Source: a virus
DNA length: 64,000 bases
Reading direction: 5' to 3' (one strand)
IMG/VR virus record: IMGVR_UViG_3300026478_000749
Span: 22,001 to 86,000 of that record
The translations under genes were made by a program, and so were the position numbers. Below are positions 16,922-25,836 of the stretch, one piece after another. The notes under the pieces were generated by a model, which saw nothing but the letters and a program-made list of their open reading frames with translations, made no database searches and was not told the DNA's origin. Numbering within the stretch: the stretch's first letter is position 1; each line of letters begins with the position of its first letter.

Positions 16922-17770
16922 ATGAGTACAGTAGATGCAGTACTAGCACAGTACGAAAAAAGCAAACAATCCGCAAGCGGAAACAACAACAGAGTATCTA
17001 GCGAAGAAAGACTTAAAAGGTATTTTACAACAGTATTACCTAAAGGCTCTAAAGGGGAAGAACGCAGAATCAGAATTCTCCCTACAGCAGACGGAACTTC
17101 TCCATTTAAAGAAGCTTATTTCCATGAAATTCAAGTAGATGGAAAATGGGTTAAATTATATGACCCAAAACAAGACGGTAAGCGTTCTCCATTAAATGAG
17201 GTGTATCAGAGTTTAATGAATACTGGTGTTGAATCAGATAAAGAATATGCTCGTCAATATCGTTCTAAGAAGTTCTATATTGTAAAAGTTATCGATCGCG
17301 ATAATGAGCAAGACGGACCAAAGTTTTGGAGATTTAAACACAATTCAAAGCAAGACGGTATTCTAGATAAAATTTTCCCATTATTCCAAAAGAAGGGAGA
17401 TATTACAGATCTACAAACAGGTAGAGATTTAACTTTGTTCTTAACATTAACAAAATCTGGTAATGGTAAAGAATACACAACAATTAACTCTATCATTCCA
17501 GAAGATCCATCACCACTTCACTCAGATGATACGGTGGCAAAAGGTTGGGTTAATGATGAGTTAACTTGGTCTGATGTTTATTCTAAAAAACCAGAAGAAT
17601 ATTTAGAGATGGTTGCAAAAGGTGAAACACCTACTTGGGATTCAGAAGGTAAAAAATGGGTTTCAGGTGCAAGTGGAGAAGATGTGATTGTTGGTAAAAA
17701 ACAAACAGTTTCTACACCAATTGAAGATCCACAAGAAGATGAAGATGCAGATGAAAATCTGCCATTCTAA
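16922..17770 (+). CDS. gp32: Single-stranded DNA-binding protein (gp32-like)
   Basis: 282 residues, close to T4 gp32 (301). The basic N-terminal region, the RIRILPTADG strand, AYFHEIQVDGKWVKLYDPK and KKFYIVKVIDRDNEQDGPKF follow the OB-fold core order of gp32. The C-terminus is a flexible acidic tail (EDPQEDEDADENLPF). It would coat ssDNA and organise the helicase, primase, recombinase and nuclease encoded nearby. The protein contains no cysteine, so the gp32 zinc site is missing. The tip ENLPF is closer to bacterial SSB tails (DDDIPF) than to T4. It stands alone between two terminators, fitting separate, possibly autoregulated expression. Confidence 0.88.
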   Translation: MSTVDAVLAQYEKSKQSASGNNNRVSSEERLKRYFTTVLPKGSKGEERRIRILPTADGTSPFKEAYFHEIQVDGKWVKLYDPKQDGKRSPLNEVYQSLMNTGVESDKEYARQYRSKKFYIVKVIDRDNEQDGPKFWRFKHNSKQDGILDKIFPLFQKKGDITDLQTGRDLTLFLTLTKSGNGKEYTTINSIIPEDPSPLHSDDTVAKGWVNDELTWSDVYSKKPEEYLEMVAKGETPTWDSEGKKWVSGASGEDVIVGKKQTVSTPIEDPQEDEDADENLPF

Positions 17771-17776
17771 CCCAAC

Positions 17777-17807
17777 GGGCCGGAGATAACGTCAATGGCC
17801 CATTTTT
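17777..17807 (+). terminator. Hairpin terminator after ssDNA-binding protein gene
   Basis: GGGCC (17777-17781) pairs with GGCCC (17797-17801) around a 15-base loop, followed by ATTTTT. The stem is short but GC-pure in an AT-rich setting. It would allow gp32-like protein to be made in excess over UvsX. Confidence 0.65.
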
Positions 17808-17821
17808 AAAAAATTATTATT

Positions 17822-18853
17822 ATGGCTATAAAAAAACAAAACTTCTCGATTTCACAACTTGCTTCTAAGTATTCAAGTAAAACAACATATAAACCAGATC
17901 GTTTTTTGGATCTTGGCGACGCATTCTTGGATGCGACCGGTCTACCAGGCCCAGCATTAGGTCATATTAATATGTTTCTAGGTCACTCAGATACAGGTAA
18001 AACAACAGCATTACTTGGAGCAGCTGCAGACGGTATTAAAAAAGGTATGTTACCGATTTTCATAATTACGGAGCAGAAGTTTGATTTTGATCATGCTGCA
18101 ATTATGGGTATTCCTGTAACAAAAGATGTCGATCAATCAACAGGTGAAGTAACATATTCTGGTGATTTCATTTTCAGAAACGATTTTGAATATATTGAGC
18201 AGATTACAGATTTTATCAACGAGATGCTTGATTTACAGGAAAAAGGTGAATTACCATATGACTTGTTATTTCTATGGGATTCTGTTGGATCTGTACCATG
18301 TAAGATGACATGGGAAGGTAAAGGCGGAAAGCAACATAATGCGTCTGTTTTATCTGATAAGATTGGTATGGGTATCAACCAAAGAATATCTGGCTCTAGA
18401 AGAGCAGATAAGGCTCATACAAACACTTTGATTATCGTTAACCAACCTTGGGTTGAACTTCCTGATAATCCATTTGGTCAGCCTAAAATCAAAGCTAAGG
18501 GTGGCGAATCTATTTGGTTGAATTCAACATTAGTATTCAGATTTGGTAACGAGAAAAATGCCGGTACAACAAAAATTTCTATCACTAAAAACAAGAGAAC
18601 TGTAACTGTTGCAACAAGAAGCAAAATTACGGTTATGAAAAACCACGTAAATGGTATTCAATTTGGTGATGGTAAAATTATGGTAACACCTCATGGATTT
18701 ATGAGAGCAAAAGAAGCGGCAGAGGAGAAAAAATCTAGAGAGGATTATGTAAAGGACAACTTAGATTATATCAGTTCATTATTCGACGAAAAAGTTGATA
18801 ATGTTGAAGAGCTTAAGTTTGAGCCAATCCCAGAAGAAGAGAACGAAGATTGA
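17822..18853 (+). CDS. uvsX: UvsX/RecA-like recombinase
   Basis: 343 residues. The Walker A motif GHSDTGKTT is at residues 54-62. A Walker B strand (YDLLFLWDS) lies near residue 145, and a later block reads KAHTNTLIIVNQPWVELPDN. This is the RecA-fold ATPase order of T4 UvsX, slightly shorter than T4's 391 residues. The protein would form filaments on ssDNA coated by the gp32-like protein upstream and drive strand invasion in recombination-dependent replication. The C-terminus is acidic (PIPEEENED). The ATG follows an A/T-rich leader (TTATTATT) with no SD. Confidence 0.92.
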   Translation: MAIKKQNFSISQLASKYSSKTTYKPDRFLDLGDAFLDATGLPGPALGHINMFLGHSDTGKTTALLGAAADGIKKGMLPIFIITEQKFDFDHAAIMGIPVTKDVDQSTGEVTYSGDFIFRNDFEYIEQITDFINEMLDLQEKGELPYDLLFLWDSVGSVPCKMTWEGKGGKQHNASVLSDKIGMGINQRISGSRRADKAHTNTLIIVNQPWVELPDNPFGQPKIKAKGGESIWLNSTLVFRFGNEKNAGTTKISITKNKRTVTVATRSKITVMKNHVNGIQFGDGKIMVTPHGFMRAKEAAEEKKSREDYVKDNLDYISSLFDEKVDNVEELKFEPIPEEENED

Positions 18854-18880
18854 TTGTTTAACTATTAAAGACTAGACTAA

Positions 18881-19900
18881 ATGTCTAATACATTATTGGT
18901 TGATGGAGATAATCTATTAACCATTGGTTTCTACGGTTTAAAAAACCATTTTTATAAAGGTCAACATATAGGTGGATTGTTTCACTTTATTGACACGCTC
19001 AGAAGATCATTTGAGAATTATCAATTAGATAAGATCTGTGTATTCTGGGATGGTAAAGATGGTCATATATCTAGAAAGAAAATATATCATCACTACAAAG
19101 AGAACAGAAAGTCGAGAACAAGGACTGAAGAAGAAGTCTTCTCATACCAAAGGCAAAGATCTAGGATTAAACAATACTTGGAAGAACTTTATGTTAGACA
19201 AGGTGAATTCGAGTATTGTGAGTCCGATGATTGTATCGCCTACTACACACAAAATTCTCCTAAAGAGAAAAAGATAATCTATTCATCTGATAGGGACTTA
19301 GCACAGCTCGTAAATGAGAATGTTACACTCTATAACCCATCACACAGAAAGGTATACAAGAAGAATGACATAATTGATTATGATCATGAGAATATCTTGA
19401 TCGAAAATGTCAAACTAGTTAAAATCTTATGCGGTGATCCTTCTGATAATATCTTTGGGATTAAAAATATGGGCATCAAAAGATTAATCTCACTTTTCCC
19501 CGATATAAAGGAAAAGGAAATCACTCTAAGTGAGGCGAGAGAAAGGGGTAATCTTTTATTTTCCGAAGACAAAGAGAATAAATTGGTACAGAACTTTTTA
19601 ACTGGGGTCACTAAGCTCGGCGTTTTTGGTGACGAATTTTTTGATATAAACAATAAAATGGTTTGCTTGGATGAACCAATTTTAACTGAAGAAGCCAAAG
19701 AAGGTGTTAATTCTTTAATAAAAGAAAATCTTGATACTGAAGGTCGATCCTATAAAAACACTATGAAAATGATGATGGAAGATGGTATTTTCACTGTTTT
19801 GCCAAAGAGTGATGATGCGTGGATAAAATTTCTAAATCCTTTTCTAAGATTAACTACTAAAGAAAAAAATAAACATACAATTAAATTTAAAATTAAATAA
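18881..19900 (+). CDS. rnh: FEN-family 5'-3' exonuclease / RNase H (T4 Rnh-like)
   Basis: 339 residues. Acidic metal-binding motifs of the FEN/PIN fold occur in order: LLVDGDNLL (D8, D10), VFWDGKDGHISRKK, ESDDCIAYY, SSDRDLAQLV. They are followed by the helix-hairpin-helix-type LCGDPSDNIFGIKNMGIKRL. This matches T4 RNase H and T5 D15-like flap exonucleases, which remove RNA primers and 5' flaps on the lagging strand. Location between the recombinase and the helicase fits replication. The length is close to T4 Rnh (305). The C-terminal 60 residues are basic and may contact DNA or the gp32-like protein. Confidence 0.88.
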   Translation: MSNTLLVDGDNLLTIGFYGLKNHFYKGQHIGGLFHFIDTLRRSFENYQLDKICVFWDGKDGHISRKKIYHHYKENRKSRTRTEEEVFSYQRQRSRIKQYLEELYVRQGEFEYCESDDCIAYYTQNSPKEKKIIYSSDRDLAQLVNENVTLYNPSHRKVYKKNDIIDYDHENILIENVKLVKILCGDPSDNIFGIKNMGIKRLISLFPDIKEKEITLSEARERGNLLFSEDKENKLVQNFLTGVTKLGVFGDEFFDINNKMVCLDEPILTEEAKEGVNSLIKENLDTEGRSYKNTMKMMMEDGIFTVLPKSDDAWIKFLNPFLRLTTKEKNKHTIKFKIK

Positions 19901-19912
19901 AAACTAAGACTT

Positions 19913-20356
19913 ATGAACATTCAAGAACAAAACAAGTTTGAATTTTTACTTACACTAGACGGCAACATTATCTGCCAGCGATTTTTTAACGTTAAGGACT
20001 ATAATCCTGATACCAGGAAGTCTATGAATCTGCATTATGAAGTAAAAAATATTTGTGAAGAAATTTCGGAAGATTTGAAAATAAAAAGTTCCGAATACCT
20101 AATCGAAAATCAAGGATTTTTTATGAATAACGATGTTGTGGAAGATCCTAAAGAGATGGAAGAACAGTATTTTTTATTGCAAATTAAGCAAGGTGACGAT
20201 GTATTTATTTCAAGAATATTTGCTGCTCACTATTACCATCCAAAGGTTAGGTATGCTGTGGATATTCGACCAAAGTTGAGAAGAATTTTGGCAGATTTAA
20301 CTGAAGTTTTGTCAGTAAGCGATCCAGAAACGACATATCTTCAGTACGAACTTTAA
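19913..20356 (+). CDS. Protein of unknown function made of two similar halves
   Basis: 147 residues without a recognised family. Two halves look alike. The first (about residues 7-62) has FEFLLTLDGNIICQRFFNVK, YNPDTRKSM, VKNICEEISEDL and EYL. The second (about 84-145) has YFLLQIKQGDDVFISRIF, YYHPKVRYAVDIRPKLRRIL, DLTEVLS and TYLQYEL. The shared pattern is a strand 'F-x-L-x-x-x-g-d-x-I-x-x-R-x-F', then 'Y-x-P-x-x-R', then a helix. It lies between the 5' nuclease and the helicase genes with 12- and 29-base gaps, so a replication accessory role is possible but unproven. Confidence 0.6.
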   Translation: MNIQEQNKFEFLLTLDGNIICQRFFNVKDYNPDTRKSMNLHYEVKNICEEISEDLKIKSSEYLIENQGFFMNNDVVEDPKEMEEQYFLLQIKQGDDVFISRIFAAHYYHPKVRYAVDIRPKLRRILADLTEVLSVSDPETTYLQYEL

Positions 20357-20385
20357 TTTATTTTATTTTATAACTTATATATTTT

Positions 20386-21777
20386 ATGACCGAGAAGAAT
20401 TTTGGCCATTTAGGGCAAACGTATCAAATATCACTATTAAAAACTATTATAGAAGACCGAAAATTCGGTGAAACTATTGTTGAGGTCATAGATCAAAACT
20501 ATTTTGATAATAATGGGTTCAAGTTCATTATGCAAAATATTAAGGAGTGTTATGAGAAATACGAAACACTACCTTCTTACACAGCATTAGAACAAAAGAT
20601 ATTGTCAGAAAGCGTTTCAGATACTGCTAGAACCGCTTTTATTGATACTATCAAGAACATACAAGAACATGTTATTGATCAGGGTGGAATTCCTTTAATT
20701 AAGGACAAAGCTATGAACTTCTGTAAGCAGCAAGTTCTTAAGAAAACCATCAAGAAAATAGAGGAGATAACAGCTAAGGGTGAATTTGAAGAGTATCACA
20801 AAATTGAGAAACTAATTCAAGATGCTCTACAAGTTGGTGTTAGTGATAACGATGTAGTAGACATCTTTGATAGTATTAGTTCAGCATTACAAGCTGACAA
20901 TAGAAGACCGATACCAACAGGCGTTGTAGGTATTGACAATTTATTAGATGGCGGATTAGGGAGAGGTGAGCTTGGGGTGGTTTTAGCTCCAACCGGAACA
21001 GGTAAAACAACTTTATTGACTAAATTCTCTAACGAAGCTTTTAATCAAGGGTATAATGTTGTTCAAGTTTTCTTTGAAGATAATGTTAATAACATTAAAC
21101 GAAAACATTTTACCATATGGACAGGCATTTCTCCAAAAGAACAACCATTACACGCAGAAGAGGTTGAAAAAATAGTTACTGAAAGAAAAAGTATTTCAAC
21201 TGGCGAGCTTAGATTATTAAAACTGCCTAGTGATTCTGTTACTATTTCTGAAATTAAATCAAAATTAAGAAAGATGCAAGCAGATGGTTTTAGAGTAGAT
21301 TTACTAACTTTGGACTATGTTGATTGTATCACTCCCGAGAAGACAAATTATAATGAAGAGTGGAAGGGAGATGGTGCAATCATGAGACAATTAGAAGCTA
21401 TGACATCTGAATTTGATATCGCAATATGGACTGCTACTCAAGGTAATAGAGAATCTATTAAGAGCGAAGTAGTAACAACAGATCAAATGGGTGGATCTAT
21501 CAAAAAGGCCCAAATTGGGCACGTTGTATTGTCTATTGGTAAAACAATTGAACAAAAAGAAATGAATCTTGCAACATTAACATTATTGAAATCCAGAATT
21601 GGTAAAGATGGTGTTGTATTCAATAACTGCAAATTCAATAACGAGTTTCTTGAAATTGATGTTGACCATCAGAATACTTTGCTTGGCTTTAAAACCGATA
21701 AGGAAGAAGAAGCAAAGCAGCGCAAGAACAAAATCTACAACGAATATCTAGCACAAAAAGAATTATTAAATAAATAA
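20386..21777 (+). CDS. gp41: Replicative DNA helicase (DnaB/T4 gp41-like)
   Basis: 463 residues, near T4 gp41 (475). There is an N-terminal helical domain (about 1-150) and a linker helix. The RecA-like motor has Walker [10 protein letters not shown] at residues 201-209, where Ala replaces the first Gly. [12 protein letters not shown] is the DnaB H1a region, [10 protein letters not shown] is the Walker B strand, and [10 protein letters not shown] carries the Q/R of motif H3. It would unwind the fork as a hexamer, 5'-3' on the lagging strand, and work with the primase encoded at 55.2 kb. It is separated by 13 bases from nrdB. No loader (gp59-like) gene is recognised in this window. Confidence 0.9.
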   Translation: MTEKNFGHLGQTYQISLLKTIIEDRKFGETIVEVIDQNYFDNNGFKFIMQNIKECYEKYETLPSYTALEQKILSESVSDTARTAFIDTIKNIQEHVIDQGGIPLIKDKAMNFCKQQVLKKTIKKIEEITAKGEFEEYHKIEKLIQDALQVGVSDNDVVDIFDSISSALQADNRRPIPTGVVGIDNLLDGGLGRGELGVVLAPTGTGKTTLLTKFSNEAFNQGYNVVQVFFEDNVNNIKRKHFTIWTGISPKEQPLHAEEVEKIVTERKSISTGELRLLKLPSDSVTISEIKSKLRKMQADGFRVDLLTLDYVDCITPEKTNYNEEWKGDGAIMRQLEAMTSEFDIAIWTATQGNRESIKSEVVTTDQMGGSIKKAQIGHVVLSIGKTIEQKEMNLATLTLLKSRIGKDGVVFNNCKFNNEFLEIDVDHQNTLLGFKTDKEEEAKQRKNKIYNEYLAQKELLNK

Positions 21778-21790
21778 AAAAACAAACACT

Positions 21791-22768
21791 ATGACCGAGA
21801 AGATTCTAGTTGACAATCCCGGACGCTTTGTCCTTTTCCCAATCGAGCACCATGACCTATGGAAGCTTTATAAACAACAAGAAGCATGTTTTTGGACTGC
21901 TGAAGAAATTGATTTAGGGCAAGACATTTATGACTGGGAGAATAAATTAAACGCAGACGAACAGCATTTCGTTAAACATGTATTAGCATTTTTTGCAGCA
22001 TCTGATGGTATTGTTAATGAGAATATTGCAATGAATTTTGTTAACGCTGTCCAATACACTGAAGCTAAAATGTTTTATGGCTTTCAGATTATGATGGAAA
22101 ATATACACAGTGAAACTTATTCATTGTTAATTGACACATACATTAAAGATAAGGAAGAACAAAATAAATTATTTAATGCCATTGAAACTGTTCCTGCTAT
22201 TAAAAGAAAGGCGGAGTGGGCATTAAGATATATCGAAAAAGGAACTTTTGTTGAAAGACTTATTGCTTTTGCTGCGGTTGAAGGTATCTTTTTCTCTGGG
22301 TCATTCTGTGCAATTTTCTGGTTGAAAAAAAGAGGTTTGATGCCAGGTTTAACTTTTTCTAACGAATTGATTTCTCGTGATGAAGGTATGCATTGTGATT
22401 TTGCGTGCCACCTATTCAATCATCATATTGAAAACAAACTATCACAAAAGCAAATTAAAGATATTATCTGTGGTGCTTTAGAAATTGAGAAAGAATTTAT
22501 TCTTGAGGCTTTACCAGTAAGACTTATTGGTATGAACTCAGATTTAATGGCGCAGTATCTTGAATTTGTAACAGATAGATTATTAGTTGCTTTAGGCGTT
22601 CCTAAGGTTTACAATTCAGAAAACCCATTTGATTTTATGCAAAATATTGCTCTACAAGGAAAAACAAATTTCTTTGAAAAGAGAGTTGCTGAATATCAAA
22701 AAGCGGGTGTTAATAAAACTGCAGAAGCAGAAGATCTAGAATCAGCATTTGGTGATTTGGAATTTTAA
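21791..22768 (+). CDS. nrdB: Ribonucleoside-diphosphate reductase, class Ia beta subunit (NrdB)
   Basis: 325 residues. Dinuclear-iron ligands and the radical tyrosine are visible in order: [10 protein letters not shown] (Asp), [12 protein letters not shown] (Glu-x-x-His-x-x-x-Tyr, as in E. coli E115/H118/Y122), EGIFFSGSF (Glu) and RDEGMHCDF (Glu-x-x-His). So this is a complete, active-looking class Ia radical-generating subunit. The C-terminus [11 protein letters not shown] would dock into NrdA. It reduces nucleotides to dNTPs for phage DNA synthesis. The gene lies 14 bases before nrdA in the order B-A, and both follow the helicase gene. Confidence 0.96.
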   Translation: MTEKILVDNPGRFVLFPIEHHDLWKLYKQQEACFWTAEEIDLGQDIYDWENKLNADEQHFVKHVLAFFAASDGIVNENIAMNFVNAVQYTEAKMFYGFQIMMENIHSETYSLLIDTYIKDKEEQNKLFNAIETVPAIKRKAEWALRYIEKGTFVERLIAFAAVEGIFFSGSFCAIFWLKKRGLMPGLTFSNELISRDEGMHCDFACHLFNHHIENKLSQKQIKDIICGALEIEKEFILEALPVRLIGMNSDLMAQYLEFVTDRLLVALGVPKVYNSENPFDFMQNIALQGKTNFFEKRVAEYQKAGVNKTAEAEDLESAFGDLEF

Positions 22769-22782
22769 AAATATAATTTGAG

Positions 22783-25218
22783 ATGAAAGTACTAAAAAGA
22801 GATGGAACGTTAGAAGAGATGAGATATGACAAGATCACTAAAAGAATTAGTGCTCTATGTGATGATCTTAATATGGATTATGTTGACCCAACATTTATTA
22901 CACTTAAAGTTACTCAAGGAATTTATGATGGAATATCAACTAAAGAGTTGGATGTACTAGCAGCAGAAACTGCAGCATCTATGACAACAACACATCCTGA
23001 CTATGCAAAATTAGCAGGAAGATTAGCTGTCACAAATTTACACAAGACAACACCAAAGAAGTTTTCTCAGGCTATTAAAGAATTACATTCTTTTATTGAG
23101 CCAAAGACTGGTAAAGAGTCAACATTAATTTCTGATGAAGTGTATGAATTTGTAATGGACAATAAAGAAATTATTGACGGTGCAATCAACATTACAAGAG
23201 ATTTTGATTTTGATTATTTTGGTTTTAAAACTTTAGAAAGATCATATCTTTTAAAGATTGGCGAAAGAACAGTTGAAAGACCACAGTACATGTATATGAG
23301 AGTTGCTGTTGGTATTTGCAATGGTGATGTCCAAATGGCATTGAGAATTTATGACGATTTATCACAACATTTTTATACACATGCAACACCAACATTATTT
23401 AATGCTGGAACACGCAGACCACAAATGTCATCATGTTTCTTAATTGGAAACAAAGGTGATGATATCGATGGATTATTTGATACAATCAAAGATGTTGCGA
23501 AAATTTCTAAATGGGCTGGCGGTATTGGTCTACATGTTCACGATGTTCGTGCTAAAGGTGCTTATATTAAAGGTACCGGAGGTATGTCAGATGGCTTATT
23601 ACCAATGATGAAAACCTACAATGAAGTTGCTCGTTGGATTAATCAAGGCGGTAAAAGAAAAGGTTCTTTTGCAATTTATCTTGAGCCATGGCATTCAGAT
23701 GTGTTGGAATTCATCGATCTAAGAAAGAATCACGGTAAGGAAGAAATGAGAGCTAGAGATTTATTCTTAGCTATGTGGACACCAGATTTGTTTATGCAGC
23801 GCGTTGAATCTGATGGCGATTGGTCATTATTTTCACCAGACGAAGCACCAGGACTTTCTGATGCATACGATACACCGGAAGACAAAGCATTTACTCGTTT
23901 ATACGAACAATATGAGTCAGAAGGTAAAGCTAGAAAGGTGATGAAAGCCAGAAAACTTATGGACGCTATTTTAACAGCACAAATTGAGACAGGTACACCA
24001 TACATGTTATATAAAGATGCTGCTAATTATAAATCAAATCAAAAGAATTTAGGTACAATTAAATCCTCAAATTTATGTACTGAAATCATTGAATATAGTT
24101 CACCAACAGAACAAGCGGTGTGCAACTTAGCTTCTATCGCCCTACCAAAATATATTTTAGATGGTGAATTTAATCATCAATTATTATTTGAATACACTTA
24201 TCAAGTTGTTAAGAATTTAAATAATGTTATTGATTTGAATTTTTACCCAACAGAAGAAACTAAAAGATCTAACTTCAAACATAGACCAGTTGGTTTGGGT
24301 GTACAAGGATTAGCAGATGTGTTCTGCATGTTGTCACTACCTTTTGAAAGTGAAGAGGCAGATAAATTACAAACAGAAATTTTTGAAACAATTTATTTTG
24401 CTGCAGTAACATCATCAAAAGATATTGCAAAAGAAGTTGGGGCATATGAATCTATTTCCGGTTCACCAATAGAAAAAGGTATTTTCCAATACGAAATGTG
24501 GGGTAAGACAGATAAAGATATGTCTGGAAGATGGGATTGGAAATCCTTGAGAAAAGAAGTTGTAAAGTATGGTGTTAGAAATTCATTACTTGTTGCACCA
24601 ATGCCAACGGCATCAACTGCGCAAATTTTAGGTAACAATGAAGCGTTCGAACCATTTACAACAAATCTTTATTCAAGAAGAACATTAGGTGGTGAATTTA
24701 TTGTTGTAAACAAACACTTGGTTAAGGATTTAATGAACTTAGGCTTATGGAATGAAGAATTGAAAAAGAAGTTAATTCTTGAAAACGGTTCTATTCAAAA
24801 CATCCCAGAAATCCCTACACCGATTAAAGAAGTTTATAAAACTGTTTGGGAAATGTCTCAAAAGAGAATTTTACAAATGGCCGCTAACAGAAGTATTTTT
24901 ATTGATCAATCACAGTCAATGAATTTATTCATCGACAATGCAACAAAAGCTAAAGTACTTGCTGCTCATTTGTTCGGTTGGAAATTAGGTCTTAAAACTG
25001 GTATGTATTATTTGAGAACAAGATCTGCCGTTGATCCAATTAAAGGTTTAGGTTTAGATACATCAACAGTAAAACCTGTTGCTGAAACACAGCCAAAACA
25101 ACAAACAACATATACTACGCCTCAAAATACAATTATAAGTGAAGAAACACCTGAAGTTGTAATGATGGCTAGTAGACCAGATGATTCCCCATTTGAGTGT
25201 GAAGGATGTGGATCGTAA
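22783..25218 (+). CDS. nrdA: Ribonucleoside-diphosphate reductase, class Ia alpha subunit (NrdA)
   Basis: 811 residues. It starts with an ATP-cone (MKVLKRDGTLEEMRYDKI), so dATP feedback is likely. The active site shows QMSSCFLIG, SSNLCTEIIE (Asn, Cys, Glu of the glycyl centre), AVCNLAS, the PMPTASTAQILGNNE loop and GMYYLRTR (the tyrosine relay). A Pro/Thr/Gln-rich flexible tail ends in FECEGCGS, which supplies the CxxC pair that re-reduces the active site. No intein or split is present. Together with NrdB it makes dNTPs in the cytoplasm. It ends the DNA-metabolism block and is followed by a candidate structured RNA and a UUCG terminator. Confidence 0.97.
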   Translation: MKVLKRDGTLEEMRYDKITKRISALCDDLNMDYVDPTFITLKVTQGIYDGISTKELDVLAAETAASMTTTHPDYAKLAGRLAVTNLHKTTPKKFSQAIKELHSFIEPKTGKESTLISDEVYEFVMDNKEIIDGAINITRDFDFDYFGFKTLERSYLLKIGERTVERPQYMYMRVAVGICNGDVQMALRIYDDLSQHFYTHATPTLFNAGTRRPQMSSCFLIGNKGDDIDGLFDTIKDVAKISKWAGGIGLHVHDVRAKGAYIKGTGGMSDGLLPMMKTYNEVARWINQGGKRKGSFAIYLEPWHSDVLEFIDLRKNHGKEEMRARDLFLAMWTPDLFMQRVESDGDWSLFSPDEAPGLSDAYDTPEDKAFTRLYEQYESEGKARKVMKARKLMDAILTAQIETGTPYMLYKDAANYKSNQKNLGTIKSSNLCTEIIEYSSPTEQAVCNLASIALPKYILDGEFNHQLLFEYTYQVVKNLNNVIDLNFYPTEETKRSNFKHRPVGLGVQGLADVFCMLSLPFESEEADKLQTEIFETIYFAAVTSSKDIAKEVGAYESISGSPIEKGIFQYEMWGKTDKDMSGRWDWKSLRKEVVKYGVRNSLLVAPMPTASTAQILGNNEAFEPFTTNLYSRRTLGGEFIVVNKHLVKDLMNLGLWNEELKKKLILENGSIQNIPEIPTPIKEVYKTVWEMSQKRILQMAANRSIFIDQSQSMNLFIDNATKAKVLAAHLFGWKLGLKTGMYYLRTRSAVDPIKGLGLDTSTVKPVAETQPKQQTTYTTPQNTIISEETPEVVMMASRPDDSPFECEGCGS

Positions 25219-25224
25219 GATAAT

Positions 25225-25342
25225 GGGTGGCGCCCTCAAAGTTTAGCTGTCGTCAAGGCGTACCTTGAGCATCCAGGACTTGACAATACAGGGTGCGAAT
25301 ATCAAGTCACAATACTAAAACCCAACTTCGGTTGGGTTTTTT
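25225..25342 (+). ncRNA. Candidate structured RNA with pseudoknot, between nrdA and gp25
   Basis: This 118-base stretch is noticeably more GC-rich than its surroundings and contains no plausible gene. Pairings that can be drawn by eye are: P1, 25230-25236 with 25290-25296 (7 bp, one G-T); P2, TCAAGG 25253-25258 with CCTTGA 25263-25268 over a CGTA loop; P3, GACTTGA 25277-25283 with TCAAGTC 25302-25308. P1 and P3 cross, giving an H-type pseudoknot. An alternative stem GTCAAG 25252-25257 with CTTGAC 25279-25284 competes with P2 and P3. A UUCG terminator closes the element. It could be an independent small RNA, a 3' UTR of nrdA or a regulatory leader. Confidence 0.4.
25317..25342 (+). terminator. 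UUCG-tetraloop terminator after nrdA
   Basis: AAAACCCAAC pairs with GTTGGGTTTT around a C(TTCG)G loop, an exceptionally stable tetraloop, followed by T residues. Confidence 0.92.
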
Positions 25343-25349
25343 ATTTATA
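25342..25349 (+). promoter_or_regulatory. TATTTATA motif directly after terminator
   Basis: Exact motif starting on the last T of the terminator, 30 bases before the gp25 ATG. A variant TATTTATT follows at 25369-25376, 3 bases before the ATG. Confidence 0.4.
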
Positions 25350-25379
25350 TCCATTTTAGTATTGTTTATATTTATTGAT

Positions 25380-25835
25380 ATGGCTACAAAATATGGTATA
25401 GATTTTCCTTTTAGAAATAGCGCGTTAGGTGACTATACTAGAATGACATTGAATATAGATGAAGAGGTAAGAGCAAACCTTATTCATTTGCTATTGACTA
25501 GAAAAGGAAGTAGATATTTTTTACCTGACTTTGGCACTAGATTATATGAATACATATTTGATTTAAACGACAGTATTACTTATAGCAGTATAGAGGATGA
25601 GATTAGAGAAACTGTTAAAATTTACATACCAAATCTAGAAATAAACGCAATAAAAATAACTAATCCTGATATAGATCCAGAAGACGGTGCCTCAAGCATT
25701 AGTGAAGATGAAGATACCAGATTATTTAGAGTTGGCGATGGTTCTACTAAACCATATACAGCTAAAATAAGAATTGATTATACAACAAATAATGGAACAT
25801 TTTCCAGTTCCGACTTTGTAATTATTAACATATAA
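25380..25835 (+). CDS. gp25: Baseplate wedge subunit, gp25/W-like
   Basis: 151 residues from the ATG at 25380. An upstream GTG at 25293 would extend the frame through the RNA element and terminator and is rejected. The sequence shows the gp25 pattern: DFPFRNSALGDYTRMTLNID, EEVRANLIHLLLTRKGSRYF, LPDFGTRLYEYIFDLNDSIT. The R-x-x-x-P-x-F-G-x-x-l motif is the conserved core of the gp25/GPW lysozyme-like fold, which has no enzymatic activity. It forms part of the inner ring that triggers sheath contraction. A Ser/Asp/Glu-rich insert (about residues 100-118) interrupts the C-terminal strands. It is followed after 1 base by the gp6/J-like gene, the same gp25-gp6 order as in other contractile tails. 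Confidence 0.9.
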   Translation: MATKYGIDFPFRNSALGDYTRMTLNIDEEVRANLIHLLLTRKGSRYFLPDFGTRLYEYIFDLNDSITYSSIEDEIRETVKIYIPNLEINAIKITNPDIDPEDGASSISEDEDTRLFRVGDGSTKPYTAKIRIDYTTNNGTFSSSDFVIINI

Positions 25836-25836
25836 T

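Noticed and set aside
19038-19277. Second + frame inside the 5' nuclease gene
   Set aside because: Overlaps a clear nuclease gene out of frame, with no family resemblance.
25225-25310. tRNA or known riboswitch in the nrdA-gp25 gap
   Set aside because: No cloverleaf can be drawn, and no known riboswitch consensus was recognised; kept only as a generic structured RNA.
25293-25379. GTG start extending gp25 by 29 residues
   Set aside because: It lies inside the structured RNA and reads through a strong terminator; the ATG at 25380 matches the family start.
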